Shown: positions 8,359-16,894, counted from the stretch's first letter. The stretch: DNA of 64,000 nt from Fluviicola taffensis DSM 16823 (GCF_000194605.1 NC_015321.1:2914001-2978000), one strand, 5' to 3'. Program-made: numbers and translations. The notes: a model not told the origin generated them from the sequence alone.

Positions 8359-10323
8359 TTATTTTTTACGTTTTAATTCGATGGTTTCCGATAATGCTTT
8401 TTTCTTTTGTGCGATGAATTTATTCCATTCTGGAAATTGACTCGGCTCGAGAATGGTGAACTTATTAGCGATTGTTAGTGTTAAAACAACCTGATTTCCA
8501 GTTTGTACATAGTTTACATCAAAGTCAACCATATCTGAATGGTAAGAGATTGGTTTAGGCAGGCTACTCACGACATAATTTTCTGGAATTTCAAGCTCTA
8601 CAATATACGTATCTGAAAACTCATGATCTAATTCAAAAGGAGCAACACGTGTTTCTTTCAATTCATTTTGATACGTAATAGTCTTATTCAAAATTAGGTT
8701 GATGTAAATTTCATCGTTCAAACTTGTACAGTAATTCTTACAAGTCCAATCAAAGTACATCATTCCAATTGTATCTCTTTCAAGCATGTTTTTCATGTGC
8801 CCTTTTGTTACGAAAAACGAATTATTTCCACGCTGATTGATTCCTGTCAAAAATTTCAATTCATCCTTTGAAAGCACATCTTTTGCATAATTTCCAATCA
8901 ATGTATGGTAATATCCACTCATCGAACAAGTGGATGAACCAACCAAATCTTTTCCTTCAATTTTGATTTTAGAATGATCAACCACCGATGAGTAATTGGC
9001 ATCTTGAATCGGAACGGTTGTTAATTCAAATTCAGTTGGACTAATGTGTAAAAGCGCTTCTTTTCCTTGAATAAATCCAGTAGATGCATTCATTGTTTGA
9101 AAGGAATTGGTTGCATCTAAGAAGTAGAATTTTCCGTTTTCTTTGTAGGTTGTTATCATGTGATTATCACACATTCCACTAGGAAAGTCACTGTATTTAA
9201 ACGGTATGTCTCGAGAACCAATCCATGTTAAGTAACTTGGGATATTTGCCGCTTTCAATAAGGAATAAATCAACGAAGCCATGTCTTTACAATCTCCAAA
9301 TCGTTTGTCCACAACGGCATTTGGTTGACGAGGCACAAATCCGCCCATTCCTTCTTCAAAGGCTATGTATTTCACATGATCCTGAACCCAATAATAGATT
9401 GCTCTTACTTTATCTAAGTTGTTTGTGAGGTTTTTGGTAATAGAATCTGCAATCCGAGTGATTTCAGGACTTGGTTTTTCATTTTCAACTTCAGCTACAT
9501 TTGGTGCATAGTTGGTGTGTAAATCTTGTAAATTACTTCCAACATTGGTTCGTTTTCCTTTGTAATTGTAATAAGAAAGCTGCCCTAAAACTTGCGGTGC
9601 ATAATAACGCATGTTTGGAGCATTTTCTTCTGGTTTTAACAGCAAAGCATTTTCACAACTGTAGGTTGTTGTTTTGATATTTTTGGAAATGGATTCTTCT
9701 CTTTTCAGCTGGATTTTATCTGTATAATATTCCTTCAGCATAAGATGAATCGATGTATCAGTAATTATTTTAAATGTTGGGTTTTCACACGGAGAATAGT
9801 CGAAAAAAATGAATCCGAAGGGAAAATTATTCTCCTTCATAGTCACATCGTAGGAAATATGTCGCAATGCACCTTCTACTAAACCTGGGAAAACGATTAC
9901 TGTTTCTTTGTTGTCATCGTGAAAAATTCCTCTGTCTGCCTCAGCGTCTCGGGTAAATGCTTCGTTGGAACTTACTTTTTTGCTTTTAGTTCCAACTGGA
10001 ATGATTGAATATGCTTCGATATTGGCAATTGCCTCAAATGAAGTAAAATCAATGGAATATTCCGATAACATGCTTGCACCATTTTTATCGATAATCAAAT
10101 CTTCGTATTCGAAATGATAAACCAGTGTAGGAACGCCCTTTACATATTTGATCGTGACCGTGCGTTCATTTTTTGTTTGAACAATGTGGTTCCCAGGATA
10201 CTTCTTTTTATAAGTTGCTAGAATATCAATTGTTTGAGCAGTTGAGCAGAAACCGATGAAAAGTAAACCGAATAAAAGAGTGAAACTTTTAGAATTTTTG
10301 AATTTTGATTGCTTCATCTCCAT
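8359..10323 (-). CDS. DUF3857 / transglutaminase-like exported protein with intact catalytic triad
   Basis: 654 residues. Signal peptide (SFTLLFGLLFIGFCSTAQ), DUF3857 region (~40-230), then a transglutaminase-like domain with Cys345 in RFGDCKDMAS, His388 in CDNHMITT and Asp403 in YFLDATNS, the papain-like Cys-His-Asp triad. The C-terminal ~200 residues are a beta-rich DUF2569-like extension typical of these Bacteroidota proteins. Possible roles are peptide-bond cleavage or isopeptide formation in the envelope; the true reaction is unknown. The start overlaps the 3' end of the upstream YwqK-repeat gene by 35 bases (29 if the ATG at 10317 is used), implying translational coupling. Confidence 0.8.
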   Translation of the reverse strand: MEMKQSKFKNSKSFTLLFGLLFIGFCSTAQTIDILATYKKKYPGNHIVQTKNERTVTIKYVKGVPTLVYHFEYEDLIIDKNGASMLSEYSIDFTSFEAIANIEAYSIIPVGTKSKKVSSNEAFTRDAEADRGIFHDDNKETVIVFPGLVEGALRHISYDVTMKENNFPFGFIFFDYSPCENPTFKIITDTSIHLMLKEYYTDKIQLKREESISKNIKTTTYSCENALLLKPEENAPNMRYYAPQVLGQLSYYNYKGKRTNVGSNLQDLHTNYAPNVAEVENEKPSPEITRIADSITKNLTNNLDKVRAIYYWVQDHVKYIAFEEGMGGFVPRQPNAVVDKRFGDCKDMASLIYSLLKAANIPSYLTWIGSRDIPFKYSDFPSGMCDNHMITTYKENGKFYFLDATNSFQTMNASTGFIQGKEALLHISPTEFELTTVPIQDANYSSVVDHSKIKIEGKDLVGSSTCSMSGYYHTLIGNYAKDVLSKDELKFLTGINQRGNNSFFVTKGHMKNMLERDTIGMMYFDWTCKNYCTSLNDEIYINLILNKTITYQNELKETRVAPFELDHEFSDTYIVELEIPENYVVSSLPKPISYHSDMVDFDVNYVQTGNQVVLTLTIANKFTILEPSQFPEWNKFIAQKKKALSETIELKRKK

Positions 10324-13300
10324 AATAAGTAACGATTCGTATTAATTTTCCTTCTGCGTTGTATTCTTTTGCTTCGCCATGTAATTCTCCAAAACGATAC
10401 ATCGCCTCATAAATCAATTTGCCTACTGCATTGAATATCATGTATTTTCCATGCAATTGATCTTTCAAGTAGTTAATTTCTTTTACTTTGATACCCTGTT
10501 CATTGAAATCAAGAGATTTTCCAGATAATTCACCGTGCTCGTATCCTTCATCTTCCCATACTTTCCCATTTTCATGGTAGGTGATGTATCTTCCTTCAAT
10601 AAGTCCATTTTTCCGTGTGTGATCACCTGATTTTTTACCTGTTTTGTAATAAGTAACAACTTTCATTTCGTTACCAACTAACTCAATGGGTTTCACCAAT
10701 TTTCCTTCTGAATTGTGATAAGAATAGGCCGTGAAGATCCCATAATCGTAAGTTCTAGACATCATCAAAGCCCCTTTTGTATCGTAGTATGTTACTTCTC
10801 CATGGCGTTTGTCGTCCAAATGCACTCCTGCGATGGATAATTTTCCGTTTGGATGGTAATAAGTGAATTTCCCCTGACGATCTCCATTGATGTATGTGAT
10901 TTCTGATTCGATTGAACCATCATCATTGTAACGTTTTTCAACACCGTCTATATTTGCATTTACATACTTCGATTCACGGATTAGTTTACCTTCTTTGTTG
11001 TACCATTTCCAAATACCATCTTTGTCTCCATTTTTATAGCTTCCTTCACAAGTGATGATATTGTTAATAGTATACCAAGTGAATTTCCCGTCAGCAGTTC
11101 CATTTTTGTAATTTCCGATAAAACGAACGTATGAGTTTGTAGGATCTTTTAATTTGATTTCACCGTTGTATTCTCCCAACTGGCCAATCATATTTTCGGT
11201 AGTATCGAATTGCGTATGCACGATAATTCTACCGTTGTCATACTCATCCATGGAGTTCAACTTACTTTCAACATCATACGAGATTTGGTATCCTTGTTTG
11301 TTTCCTTGAACATAGAAGTTTTTGTAAGAGAAGCTTCCATCGGAAAAATAACCAATCCATTCATTGTCGTATTCTCCTTCAGAATAATACCCCTCACTTG
11401 TTAAGTCTCCAAAAATATTGAAGGATTGGTATAAACCATCTCGTTTACCATCTTTGATGACACAGAAGCTTTCCAATTGGCCGTTGGAATAGAATTCTTT
11501 CAAGGTATCGGTCACTTTTCCATCTTTGTATTTTTCGATAGAAGTGATATTCCCATACTTGTCATAATATTTCCATTCTCCAGTTCTTTCTTCGTCTGTA
11601 ATTTGACCTTCCACCGATTTTTTACCATTTGGATAAGAACGGATGTAATCAATTTTCTTTCCTTTTTTGGTTGCCAAAACCTTTGCTGTTCCTGCTTTGT
11701 CGTAATAGGTAATTGATTTCAATTCTCCTTTCGAGAACTCCAACTCTTCGAATTTTTTTCCATCCAAATCATATTGGGTATTTATCCCGTTTTGTTTTCC
11801 TGATTCGTCTAATTGCATTGAAATTGCTAAAGCTCCGTTGGAATAATATTCTTCAAATTTCCCGATTTCAACACCGTTTTTATAGGTTCCTTTATTTTCA
11901 ATACGACCATCGTAAAAATAGGTCGTGTATTCACCATCGTATTTCCCATTCACGTAGTTGTATTGAGATGCGAGCTGACCGTTTGAATAGTATTTTTTAC
12001 GAATGCCTTGTATTATATCATTGACCAATTTAAACTCGTCATCTTTTACACCATTATTGCTGTAAGAGATATAGTTTCCTTCGCCAATTCCAGCTTTGTA
12101 ATTCATTTCAACGGATAATTGACCATTGGGAAAGTAGGATCTGTAAATTCCATCTTTTTTAGCATCCTTGAGGAAGTATTTTTCTTTCACAGTTCCATTT
12201 CGGTAAAAATAAGTCACGGTATCTTGTTCAATACCATTAATCATTTTGTACTTCACATATAATTCGCCGCTGAAATAATACGAGTATTGGATTTTCTCTT
12301 TTTCAATTGCTGTAAATTCAATTCTTCGTGAAATATTACCATCAAAATCATTGTAAATTTCCCATGTTCCAATAGATTTTCCGTGATCGTCAAAATGAGC
12401 ACGCATTTCTAATAATCCATTTTTGTGATATCCCAAGTAGTTTCCAATGCTTTCATTCTTGTCATTCAGTTTTCCAATGCTTTCCAAATGACTTGATTTG
12501 TAATCAACATTTACCCATTGCATTTTCCCCTCAAACTCCATGTATTGGCTGGATGTTGTTTCTTTATAGGCTGTTTTTGACCAATCGTAGAATGCTTTAA
12601 TCTTAGGGATTTTAGACTTAATGGAATTTTGAATTTCTGGGCTTTCAAATCCAATTAAAGGAACCATTGTAAATTGGTCAAACATTTTTTCTTTCCAAAT
12701 TTTCTCAAAGAATGGCATATAATGTTGATTCCAAAAATCCATGTTATCCTTATCGTAGGTGTTGTTTTTCAGAAACAAATGCAATTGCTTTCCATAAGCA
12801 GTTGGAACACTCATTTTTGCTTTGTAATTATCTTGCAAGGCAATCTTGTTTTCGAAAAGTAAATTGTAATCCTCATAATTATCGGGGCCTAGCAATTCTT
12901 TAATATTCTTAGATTCTTTTTCAAAAGATCCGTTGGCAATTCTCTCCATGATACCAGTAATCCCAGGTGCTCTAGAGTCATCTGGATTCAACCATGTAAA
13001 CGTTAATAGTGACATCATTGCTTGGTCATACAATCCTTCATTTGCTGCCAATAATCCTAGAGCTAAATGACTATTTCCATGATAAACATTGCTTTGAATT
13101 GCTTGTTTATAGTCGCTAATTGCTTCTTTGTATTTCTTTTGATTTGCGTAAGCAAGACCTCTGTTGTATAACAAATTGTGTTGATAAGGATACAATTTCA
13201 ACCCTTCATTGTATACCCGAATAGCTTCATCGGGCTTCTTGTTTTGATCGTAGCAATTCCCCAAAGTCAAATAAACGCGGTGTTTAAAATTGAATCGGAT

Positions 13301-13570
13301 TTTGTATTGTAACAAATCATTTAGAATATTTTGCGCTTTATCATAATGTTCCAATTGCATTTCACTCAAAGCAATTTCATATTGTGCCAAGGCATACGCC
13401 GTATCATTGATATTGATCTTTTCATATTCTAAAATTGCCTCTTCGTATTTTTCGCTATCATGTAGCTCGACACCTTTATCAATAACATCTCTAGCAACTA
13501 CACGAGAAATGTTTTTTTGGGCAAATAAAGAAAATGGAGCAAGAACAGTGAGGAGTAATAATTTCTTCAT
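10289..13570 (-). CDS. Large TPR plus YwqK/MORN_2-repeat exported protein
   Basis: About 1093 residues. After a signal peptide (MKKLLLLTVLAPFSLFAQ) comes a TPR region (to ~210, e.g. EKYEEAILEYEKI, NLLYNRGLAYANQKKYKEAI) and a linker. Residues ~350-1090 hold more than twenty ~23-residue repeats of the form Y-x-x-N-G-x-L...Y-x-x-G-x-x-x-G, the YwqK/MORN_2 type. Databases label such proteins 'YwqK family antitoxin', but nothing here suggests a toxin-antitoxin pair. It is probably a repetitive beta-strand scaffold in the periplasm or outer membrane. I chose the ATG at 13570 because it gives a standard signal peptide; an ATG 15 bases upstream is possible. First gene of a three-gene operon with two DUF3857 proteins. 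Confidence 0.8.
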   Translation of the reverse strand: MKKLLLLTVLAPFSLFAQKNISRVVARDVIDKGVELHDSEKYEEAILEYEKININDTAYALAQYEIALSEMQLEHYDKAQNILNDLLQYKIRFNFKHRVYLTLGNCYDQNKKPDEAIRVYNEGLKLYPYQHNLLYNRGLAYANQKKYKEAISDYKQAIQSNVYHGNSHLALGLLAANEGLYDQAMMSLLTFTWLNPDDSRAPGITGIMERIANGSFEKESKNIKELLGPDNYEDYNLLFENKIALQDNYKAKMSVPTAYGKQLHLFLKNNTYDKDNMDFWNQHYMPFFEKIWKEKMFDQFTMVPLIGFESPEIQNSIKSKIPKIKAFYDWSKTAYKETTSSQYMEFEGKMQWVNVDYKSSHLESIGKLNDKNESIGNYLGYHKNGLLEMRAHFDDHGKSIGTWEIYNDFDGNISRRIEFTAIEKEKIQYSYYFSGELYVKYKMINGIEQDTVTYFYRNGTVKEKYFLKDAKKDGIYRSYFPNGQLSVEMNYKAGIGEGNYISYSNNGVKDDEFKLVNDIIQGIRKKYYSNGQLASQYNYVNGKYDGEYTTYFYDGRIENKGTYKNGVEIGKFEEYYSNGALAISMQLDESGKQNGINTQYDLDGKKFEELEFSKGELKSITYYDKAGTAKVLATKKGKKIDYIRSYPNGKKSVEGQITDEERTGEWKYYDKYGNITSIEKYKDGKVTDTLKEFYSNGQLESFCVIKDGKRDGLYQSFNIFGDLTSEGYYSEGEYDNEWIGYFSDGSFSYKNFYVQGNKQGYQISYDVESKLNSMDEYDNGRIIVHTQFDTTENMIGQLGEYNGEIKLKDPTNSYVRFIGNYKNGTADGKFTWYTINNIITCEGSYKNGDKDGIWKWYNKEGKLIRESKYVNANIDGVEKRYNDDGSIESEITYINGDRQGKFTYYHPNGKLSIAGVHLDDKRHGEVTYYDTKGALMMSRTYDYGIFTAYSYHNSEGKLVKPIELVGNEMKVVTYYKTGKKSGDHTRKNGLIEGRYITYHENGKVWEDEGYEHGELSGKSLDFNEQGIKVKEINYLKDQLHGKYMIFNAVGKLIYEAMYRFGELHGEAKEYNAEGKLIRIVTYYGDEAIKIQKF

Positions 13571-13707
13571 AAAGTAAGTATTCAATTAAGTTGACGAACT
13601 AATCAGTTAGACACTAAATTTAATGAATATTCTAAATATAAGAATGGTGTAATGGAAATTTGATAGATACGTCAGGCTTTTGTTGAAAACCCTTGGGGAT
13701 TTTAGAA

Positions 13708-14043
13708 TTATTTCTTTCTCAGCTCCTGTCCGTGATAAAAGTAGTATTTTGGAACTCCCGAAACATGAATTCCTAAATACTGTGAAGCATAAGCAGTTTT
13801 GGTTTCTGGAGATTGGCCGAAAATTTCCAGAAATTCAACCTTCAGTTCATAAACATCTTCCTTATAACTGAAAGTGATTTTATCACCAACGGAAATCTTG
13901 CCTGTTTGTATTTGTCCAGTAATTACAATTTTCCCATCTGAAAGTGTAAATCCGTCGTCTACAATCATTAGAAAATCATTTTGCTTTTGTTTTTTGAAAG
14001 AAAAAAGTGAGAATAGGCTCATTGATAGTATCAGTAATTTCAT
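13708..14043 (-). CDS. Small exported protein resembling the EF-Tu domain 2 beta-barrel
   Basis: About 111 residues from the ATG at 14043, which gives a hydrophobic start (MKLLILSMSLFSLFSF); an in-frame ATG at 14085 would add 14 residues. The segment MIVDDGFTLSDGKIVITGQI followed by QTGKISVGDKITF closely follows domain 2 of translational GTPases (pattern: I-x-D-x-F-x-I...G-x-V-x-T-G-R-I-x-x-G-x-I-x-V-G-D). No GTPase domain is present. This is a visual motif match, not a proven homology. The gene stands alone between the YwqK operon and the tRNA region. Function unknown. Confidence 0.6.
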   Translation of the reverse strand: MKLLILSMSLFSLFSFKKQKQNDFLMIVDDGFTLSDGKIVITGQIQTGKISVGDKITFSYKEDVYELKVEFLEIFGQSPETKTAYASQYLGIHVSGVPKYYFYHGQELRKK

Positions 14044-14155
14044 AGATTGAACAGAAATAATTTTGAACTTGATAAAGGTATTCATAAATGGTAAAAAGCG
14101 TTATAGTCTTTTTCAAATTAAACTACCTTCATTGGCGCCGAACTATTAGAAAAAA

Positions 14156-14190
14156 AATAAAAGCCTCGCAAAATTTGCAAGGCTTTTATT
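14156..14190 (-). terminator. Duplicated tRNA terminator (copy 1)
   Basis: AATAAAAGCCT and AGGCTTTTATT flank a GCAAA/TTTGC inner stem. On the minus strand the one mismatch becomes a U-G wobble, indicating leftward transcription. It is the same hairpin as at 14527-14557. Confidence 0.75.
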
Positions 14191-14226
14191 TTCAAGTGGG
14201 AAATGAGGGATTCGAACCCCCGACAT
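14159..14226 (-). repeat. Direct repeat copy 1: terminator plus 3' third of tRNA-Val
   Basis: 68 bases identical to 14528-14595 at 66 positions (two mismatches at 14188-14189). The copies are 369 bases apart and flank the GIY-YIG gene. The unit contains the terminator hairpin, the acceptor 3' strand, the T-arm and the variable loop. Confidence 0.9.
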
Positions 14227-14265
14227 TCCCGATTGCTACAGCATATCGGGACACTCTGAACCAAG
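14197..14265 (-). pseudogene. tRNA-Val-like remnant with replaced anticodon arm
   Basis: Read on the minus strand it begins CTTGGTTCAGAG, the D-loop/D-stem end of the nearby tRNA-Val. An unrelated hairpin (TCCCGAT...ATCGGGA around an ATGCTGTAGCA loop) stands where the anticodon arm should be. Then come the intact variable loop, T-arm and acceptor 3' strand. The 5' acceptor strand and a real anticodon are missing, so it is not a functional tRNA. The stop codon of the GIY-YIG gene lies inside its hairpin. Confidence 0.8.
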
Positions 14266-14505
14266 AGAATCAATGAGCTTTTGAATCATACTTCTAGATT
14301 TCCAGTTTTTGATTTTCTTTTCGAATGCCATTGCTTCTGCACGTGTATCAAATCCTTGTGTAAAAACAATTTTCCAATCATGGGTTTGATTTGTAAACCC
14401 TTTGTTCTTGTTATTGTGTTTTTTTAGTCTTTCTGGAGGATTTTCAGAACTTCCGATATAGAATTTATCTTTCGATGATGAATATAGGATGTAAGTGTAG
14501 AAAAT
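14236..14505 (-). CDS. GIY-YIG endonuclease-domain protein inserted beside tRNA-Val
   Basis: About 89 residues spanning a complete small GIY-YIG domain. Seen are the first strands YTYILYSSSKDKFYIGSSEN (the 'Y-I-L...Y-I-G' form of the motif), Arg in ERLKKHNN, and the conserved Glu in AMAFEKKIKNWKSRS. A longer open frame continues upstream only by translating the tRNA itself, which I reject. No ATG, GTG or TTG lies at the expected N-terminus; homologues usually start 'MFYVYIL', and here the matching codon is ATT (14505-14503). So it either uses a rare start or has lost its start codon. The C-terminus (SLGSECPDML) is encoded by the tRNA-like remnant. Confidence 0.65.
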   Translation of the reverse strand: MFYTYILYSSSKDKFYIGSSENPPERLKKHNNKNKGFTNQTHDWKIVFTQGFDTRAEAMAFEKKIKNWKSRSMIQKLIDSLGSECPDML

Positions 14506-14526
14506 GAATGGTGAAGTATTAAAAAG

Positions 14527-14557
14527 AAAAAGCCTCGCAAAATTTGCAAGGCTTTTT
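14527..14557 (-). terminator. Terminator of tRNA-Val (copy 2)
   Basis: AAAAAGCCT / AGGCTTTTT with an inner GCAAA/TTTGC stem, 9 bases after the tRNA 3' end. The minus strand gives a T run after the stem. Confidence 0.8.
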
Positions 14558-14595
14558 CTTTCAAGTGGGAAATGAGGGATTCGAACCCCCGACAT
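14528..14595 (-). repeat. Direct repeat copy 2: within functional tRNA-Val and its terminator
   Basis: The partner of 14159-14226 (66 of 68 bases identical). This copy belongs to the complete tRNA. Confidence 0.9.
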
Positions 14596-14640
14596 CCTGC
14601 TTGTAAGGCAGGCGCTCTGAACCAACTGAGCTAATCTCCC
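14566..14640 (-). tRNA. tRNA-Val (anticodon TAC)
   Basis: 75 bases folding as a full cloverleaf: acceptor GGGAGAT/ATTTCCC with discriminator A, D-stem GCTC/GAGC, anticodon stem CCTGC/GCAGG with loop CTTACAA (anticodon TAC, reading GUA and other valine codons), and T-arm GGGGG-TTCGAAT-CCCTC. CCA is not encoded. It lies 58 bases downstream of folC and could be co-transcribed with it. Confidence 0.95.
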
Positions 14641-14698
14641 GTGCTTAACGTTTTCTGAGTTACCGTTGTTCCTCAAACGCGAGTGCAAATATAAGGCA

Positions 14699-15946
14699 TT
14701 ATTTCTTTTCTGCAAGCCCTTTTTCAAAAAAAAGTTCAAAAAAATCATGAACTAAAAAGAACGACCCGAAAATCAGAATCGTATCCGATTTGTTTACAGT
14801 TTCTTGCGCTTTTTTTAAGGCTTTGATGGGAGAATCAAAAAAAGTAGCTTTTTTTATGCGAGGAGTCATTTTTTGAGTCAATTCTTCGAATGAAAGACTT
14901 CTCGGATTTTCAAAAGTGGTGAAATAATAAGCTGCTTCTGCGGGTAGTTCATGGATGATTGTCTCCAAATTTTTATCCGAACTGGTTCCATAGATGCAAT
15001 GAAGTCTTCCTTTGTTTACTTCTTGAATGGATTTCATGAGTACATGAATGCCCTCTGCGTTGTGCGCGCAGTCCACAATGGTTAGAGGAGAGTGATTAAT
15101 TATTTCCATCCGACCAAAGAAGCCTGTATTTGCTTTTAAGTTCAGAATTCCGTTTTCACGGATTGGCTGATTGCATGAAAAACCTTGTTCTTCTAAATAA
15201 TCACAGACGGCTGAAACAATCGAATAATTGCCTATTTGATAGCCAATAATTCCTTTTGGAAGTGAACTGTCTTGATGAAGTGGGATGATGATTCTCGAAT
15301 TTCGTTCATTTGCTGTAGCTTCAAAAACTGGAAAGGTTTCGGAATCTACTTCGCCAATCACAACGGGTATATTTTGTTTGATGATTCCAGCTTTTTCAAA
15401 GGCAATTTTAGTTCTGGTGTCGCCAAGGATGTTGATGTGATCTAATCCAATGTTGGTGATTACTGAAATAATGGGTTGAATGATATTGGTGGCATCTAGC
15501 CGGCCACCTAAACCAACTTCTGCAATCACAATCGAACAGTTATTTTGATGAAAGTAATCCAGTGCCATCATCCAAGTTATTTCAAAGAAGGATGGTTCAA
15601 TACTCCAACTATGATTTTGAACTTTTTCGCAAAAATCAATCACAAATTGATTATCAATTGGATTTCCATTGATTCGAATGCGTTCTGTGAAGTCGAATAG
15701 GTGAGGGGAAGTAAACAATCCAACTGTTTCTCCGCTTTCGGTAAGAATCGAAGCTAGCATATTGGAAACAGAACCTTTTCCATTTGTTCCACCTACATGA
15801 ATGAATCTCAATTTTTCTTCTGGATGGTTAAAAAAGGCACTGAGTTCTTCGATGTTTTTAAGTCCAGGGTTGTATGCTTGAGCTCCAAGGTTATGATAAG
15901 CGGGAAATTGCTGAAACAACCAATCGATAGTTTCTGAGTAATTCAT
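14699..15946 (-). CDS. folC: Dihydrofolate synthase / folylpolyglutamate synthase
   Basis: 415 residues. Mur-ligase-type ATP-binding loop in FIHVGGTNGKGSVSNML (~50-65); FolC signatures TSPHLFDFTERIRING, EVGLGGRLDATN and ITNIGLDHINILGDT; the C-terminal domain contains VDCAHNAEGI. It adds L-glutamate to dihydropteroate and to folates using ATP, in the cytoplasm. The start lies 3 bases after the stop of the upstream TonB-like gene, so the two are probably co-transcribed although functionally unrelated. The 3' end is close to tRNA-Val. Confidence 0.95.
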   Translation of the reverse strand: MNYSETIDWLFQQFPAYHNLGAQAYNPGLKNIEELSAFFNHPEEKLRFIHVGGTNGKGSVSNMLASILTESGETVGLFTSPHLFDFTERIRINGNPIDNQFVIDFCEKVQNHSWSIEPSFFEITWMMALDYFHQNNCSIVIAEVGLGGRLDATNIIQPIISVITNIGLDHINILGDTRTKIAFEKAGIIKQNIPVVIGEVDSETFPVFEATANERNSRIIIPLHQDSSLPKGIIGYQIGNYSIVSAVCDYLEEQGFSCNQPIRENGILNLKANTGFFGRMEIINHSPLTIVDCAHNAEGIHVLMKSIQEVNKGRLHCIYGTSSDKNLETIIHELPAEAAYYFTTFENPRSLSFEELTQKMTPRIKKATFFDSPIKALKKAQETVNKSDTILIFGSFFLVHDFFELFFEKGLAEKK

Positions 15947-15949
15947 GAT

Positions 15950-16894
15950 CTATTGAGACTTGAAATAATACGTAATAGTTCCTTCTTCGATGGTTTTTTG
16001 AGAGAACTCGAAACGCGATTTCTTGGCGTAATTGATTGCTTGGTCTACACAACATGGATTTGAACCTTCAGGTGCTTGAGATTGCGCCCAATATACATCG
16101 CCATTGGAATTGACTTTCACCTTCACGACAATTTTTTCGTTCACACCTTTCCCACACATGTAACCTGGAATCTTAATGTAATCCGGATTATTTTGATGCG
16201 GTTTTCTGCCATTCATGTTCCATTCAGCCAGTGTTTTACCTTGTGTTCCAGTATTTGAACCTATATTTCCTCCTTGCCCGCCTTCTTGTTTCTGTTGCTG
16301 CTTTTTCTTCTCCTCGCGCTCTTTTTTGCGTTGATCCATTTCTTTTTGAATCTTTTCTCGCTCAGCAGCTCCACCAGTCATATTGAATTGTTGCTTCTCA
16401 AAATCTTGAATGGATTCTTCAGGGGTTTTTGGTTTGGTCTTTTCTGGCTTTGTCTGAGGTTCAGAAGAATTTTCCGTTGTTTCTGGATTTTCTTCCGCTC
16501 TTTCTCCACCATCCTTTGCTTCTGGCATTCCGTCTCCATTATTGCCATTGAAGTTGAATTGACTTGGAGGAGTTTCTTCCACATTTTGATTATTCAAGGA
16601 AAATTGAGTGGTATCAGAAACTTCGCTAAAGGTCATAGAATTGAGACCTTCGTAATTGTTGTAAATTGTTTTCGCGTAAATTGAAAGTGCACCAGCAAGG
16701 ACAAATGCTAGAATGATGTACATTAAAACAGCAGATTCACGGGTTCTTATTTGATAGGCACCGTATCGTTTATTACGATTGGCAAAGATTGCTTTCAGAT
16801 TATTTGTGCGAAATTCTTCCCATTCACTATTCTCAATATATTGATAAAGCGAAAAAACAATGATGAGAAGAAATAGAATATAAACGAATGCCAT
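15950..16894 (-). CDS. TonB-like energy transducer (Bacteroidota type, two N-terminal membrane segments)
   Basis: 314 residues. A first hydrophobic helix (3-20), then FRTNNLKAIFANRNKRYGAYQIRTRES, the 'N-R-N-K-x-Y-G-A-Y-x-x-R' motif placed before the TonB anchor helix in Bacteroidota. A second helix (~57-75) follows, then a long Pro/Glu/Lys/Gln-rich periplasmic linker with an EREKIQKEMDQRKKEREEKKKQ charged stretch. A C-terminal domain (KIVVKVKVNSNGDVYWAQSQ...AKKSRFEF) carries the TonB_C pattern. It would pass proton-motive force from ExbB/ExbD to outer-membrane receptors. Third TonB-like gene of the cluster. Confidence 0.8.
   Translation of the reverse strand: MAFVYILFLLIIVFSLYQYIENSEWEEFRTNNLKAIFANRNKRYGAYQIRTRESAVLMYIILAFVLAGALSIYAKTIYNNYEGLNSMTFSEVSDTTQFSLNNQNVEETPPSQFNFNGNNGDGMPEAKDGGERAEENPETTENSSEPQTKPEKTKPKTPEESIQDFEKQQFNMTGGAAEREKIQKEMDQRKKEREEKKKQQQKQEGGQGGNIGSNTGTQGKTLAEWNMNGRKPHQNNPDYIKIPGYMCGKGVNEKIVVKVKVNSNGDVYWAQSQAPEGSNPCCVDQAINYAKKSRFEFSQKTIEEGTITYYFKSQ

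Noticed and set aside
10289-13570. Toxin-antitoxin interpretation of the YwqK-repeat protein
   Set aside because: The database label comes from repeat similarity; the gene is ~1093 codons with a signal peptide and TPRs, and no toxin gene is near.
14506-14748. N-terminal extension of the GIY-YIG frame up to 14748
   Set aside because: It is the translation of tRNA-Val and of the 3' end of folC; no family similarity in that part.
16274-16684. 136-codon plus-strand Leu/Phe-rich frame that looks like a membrane protein
   Set aside because: Complement of the Lys/Glu-rich TonB linker (AAG/GAA read backwards gives CTT/TTC).
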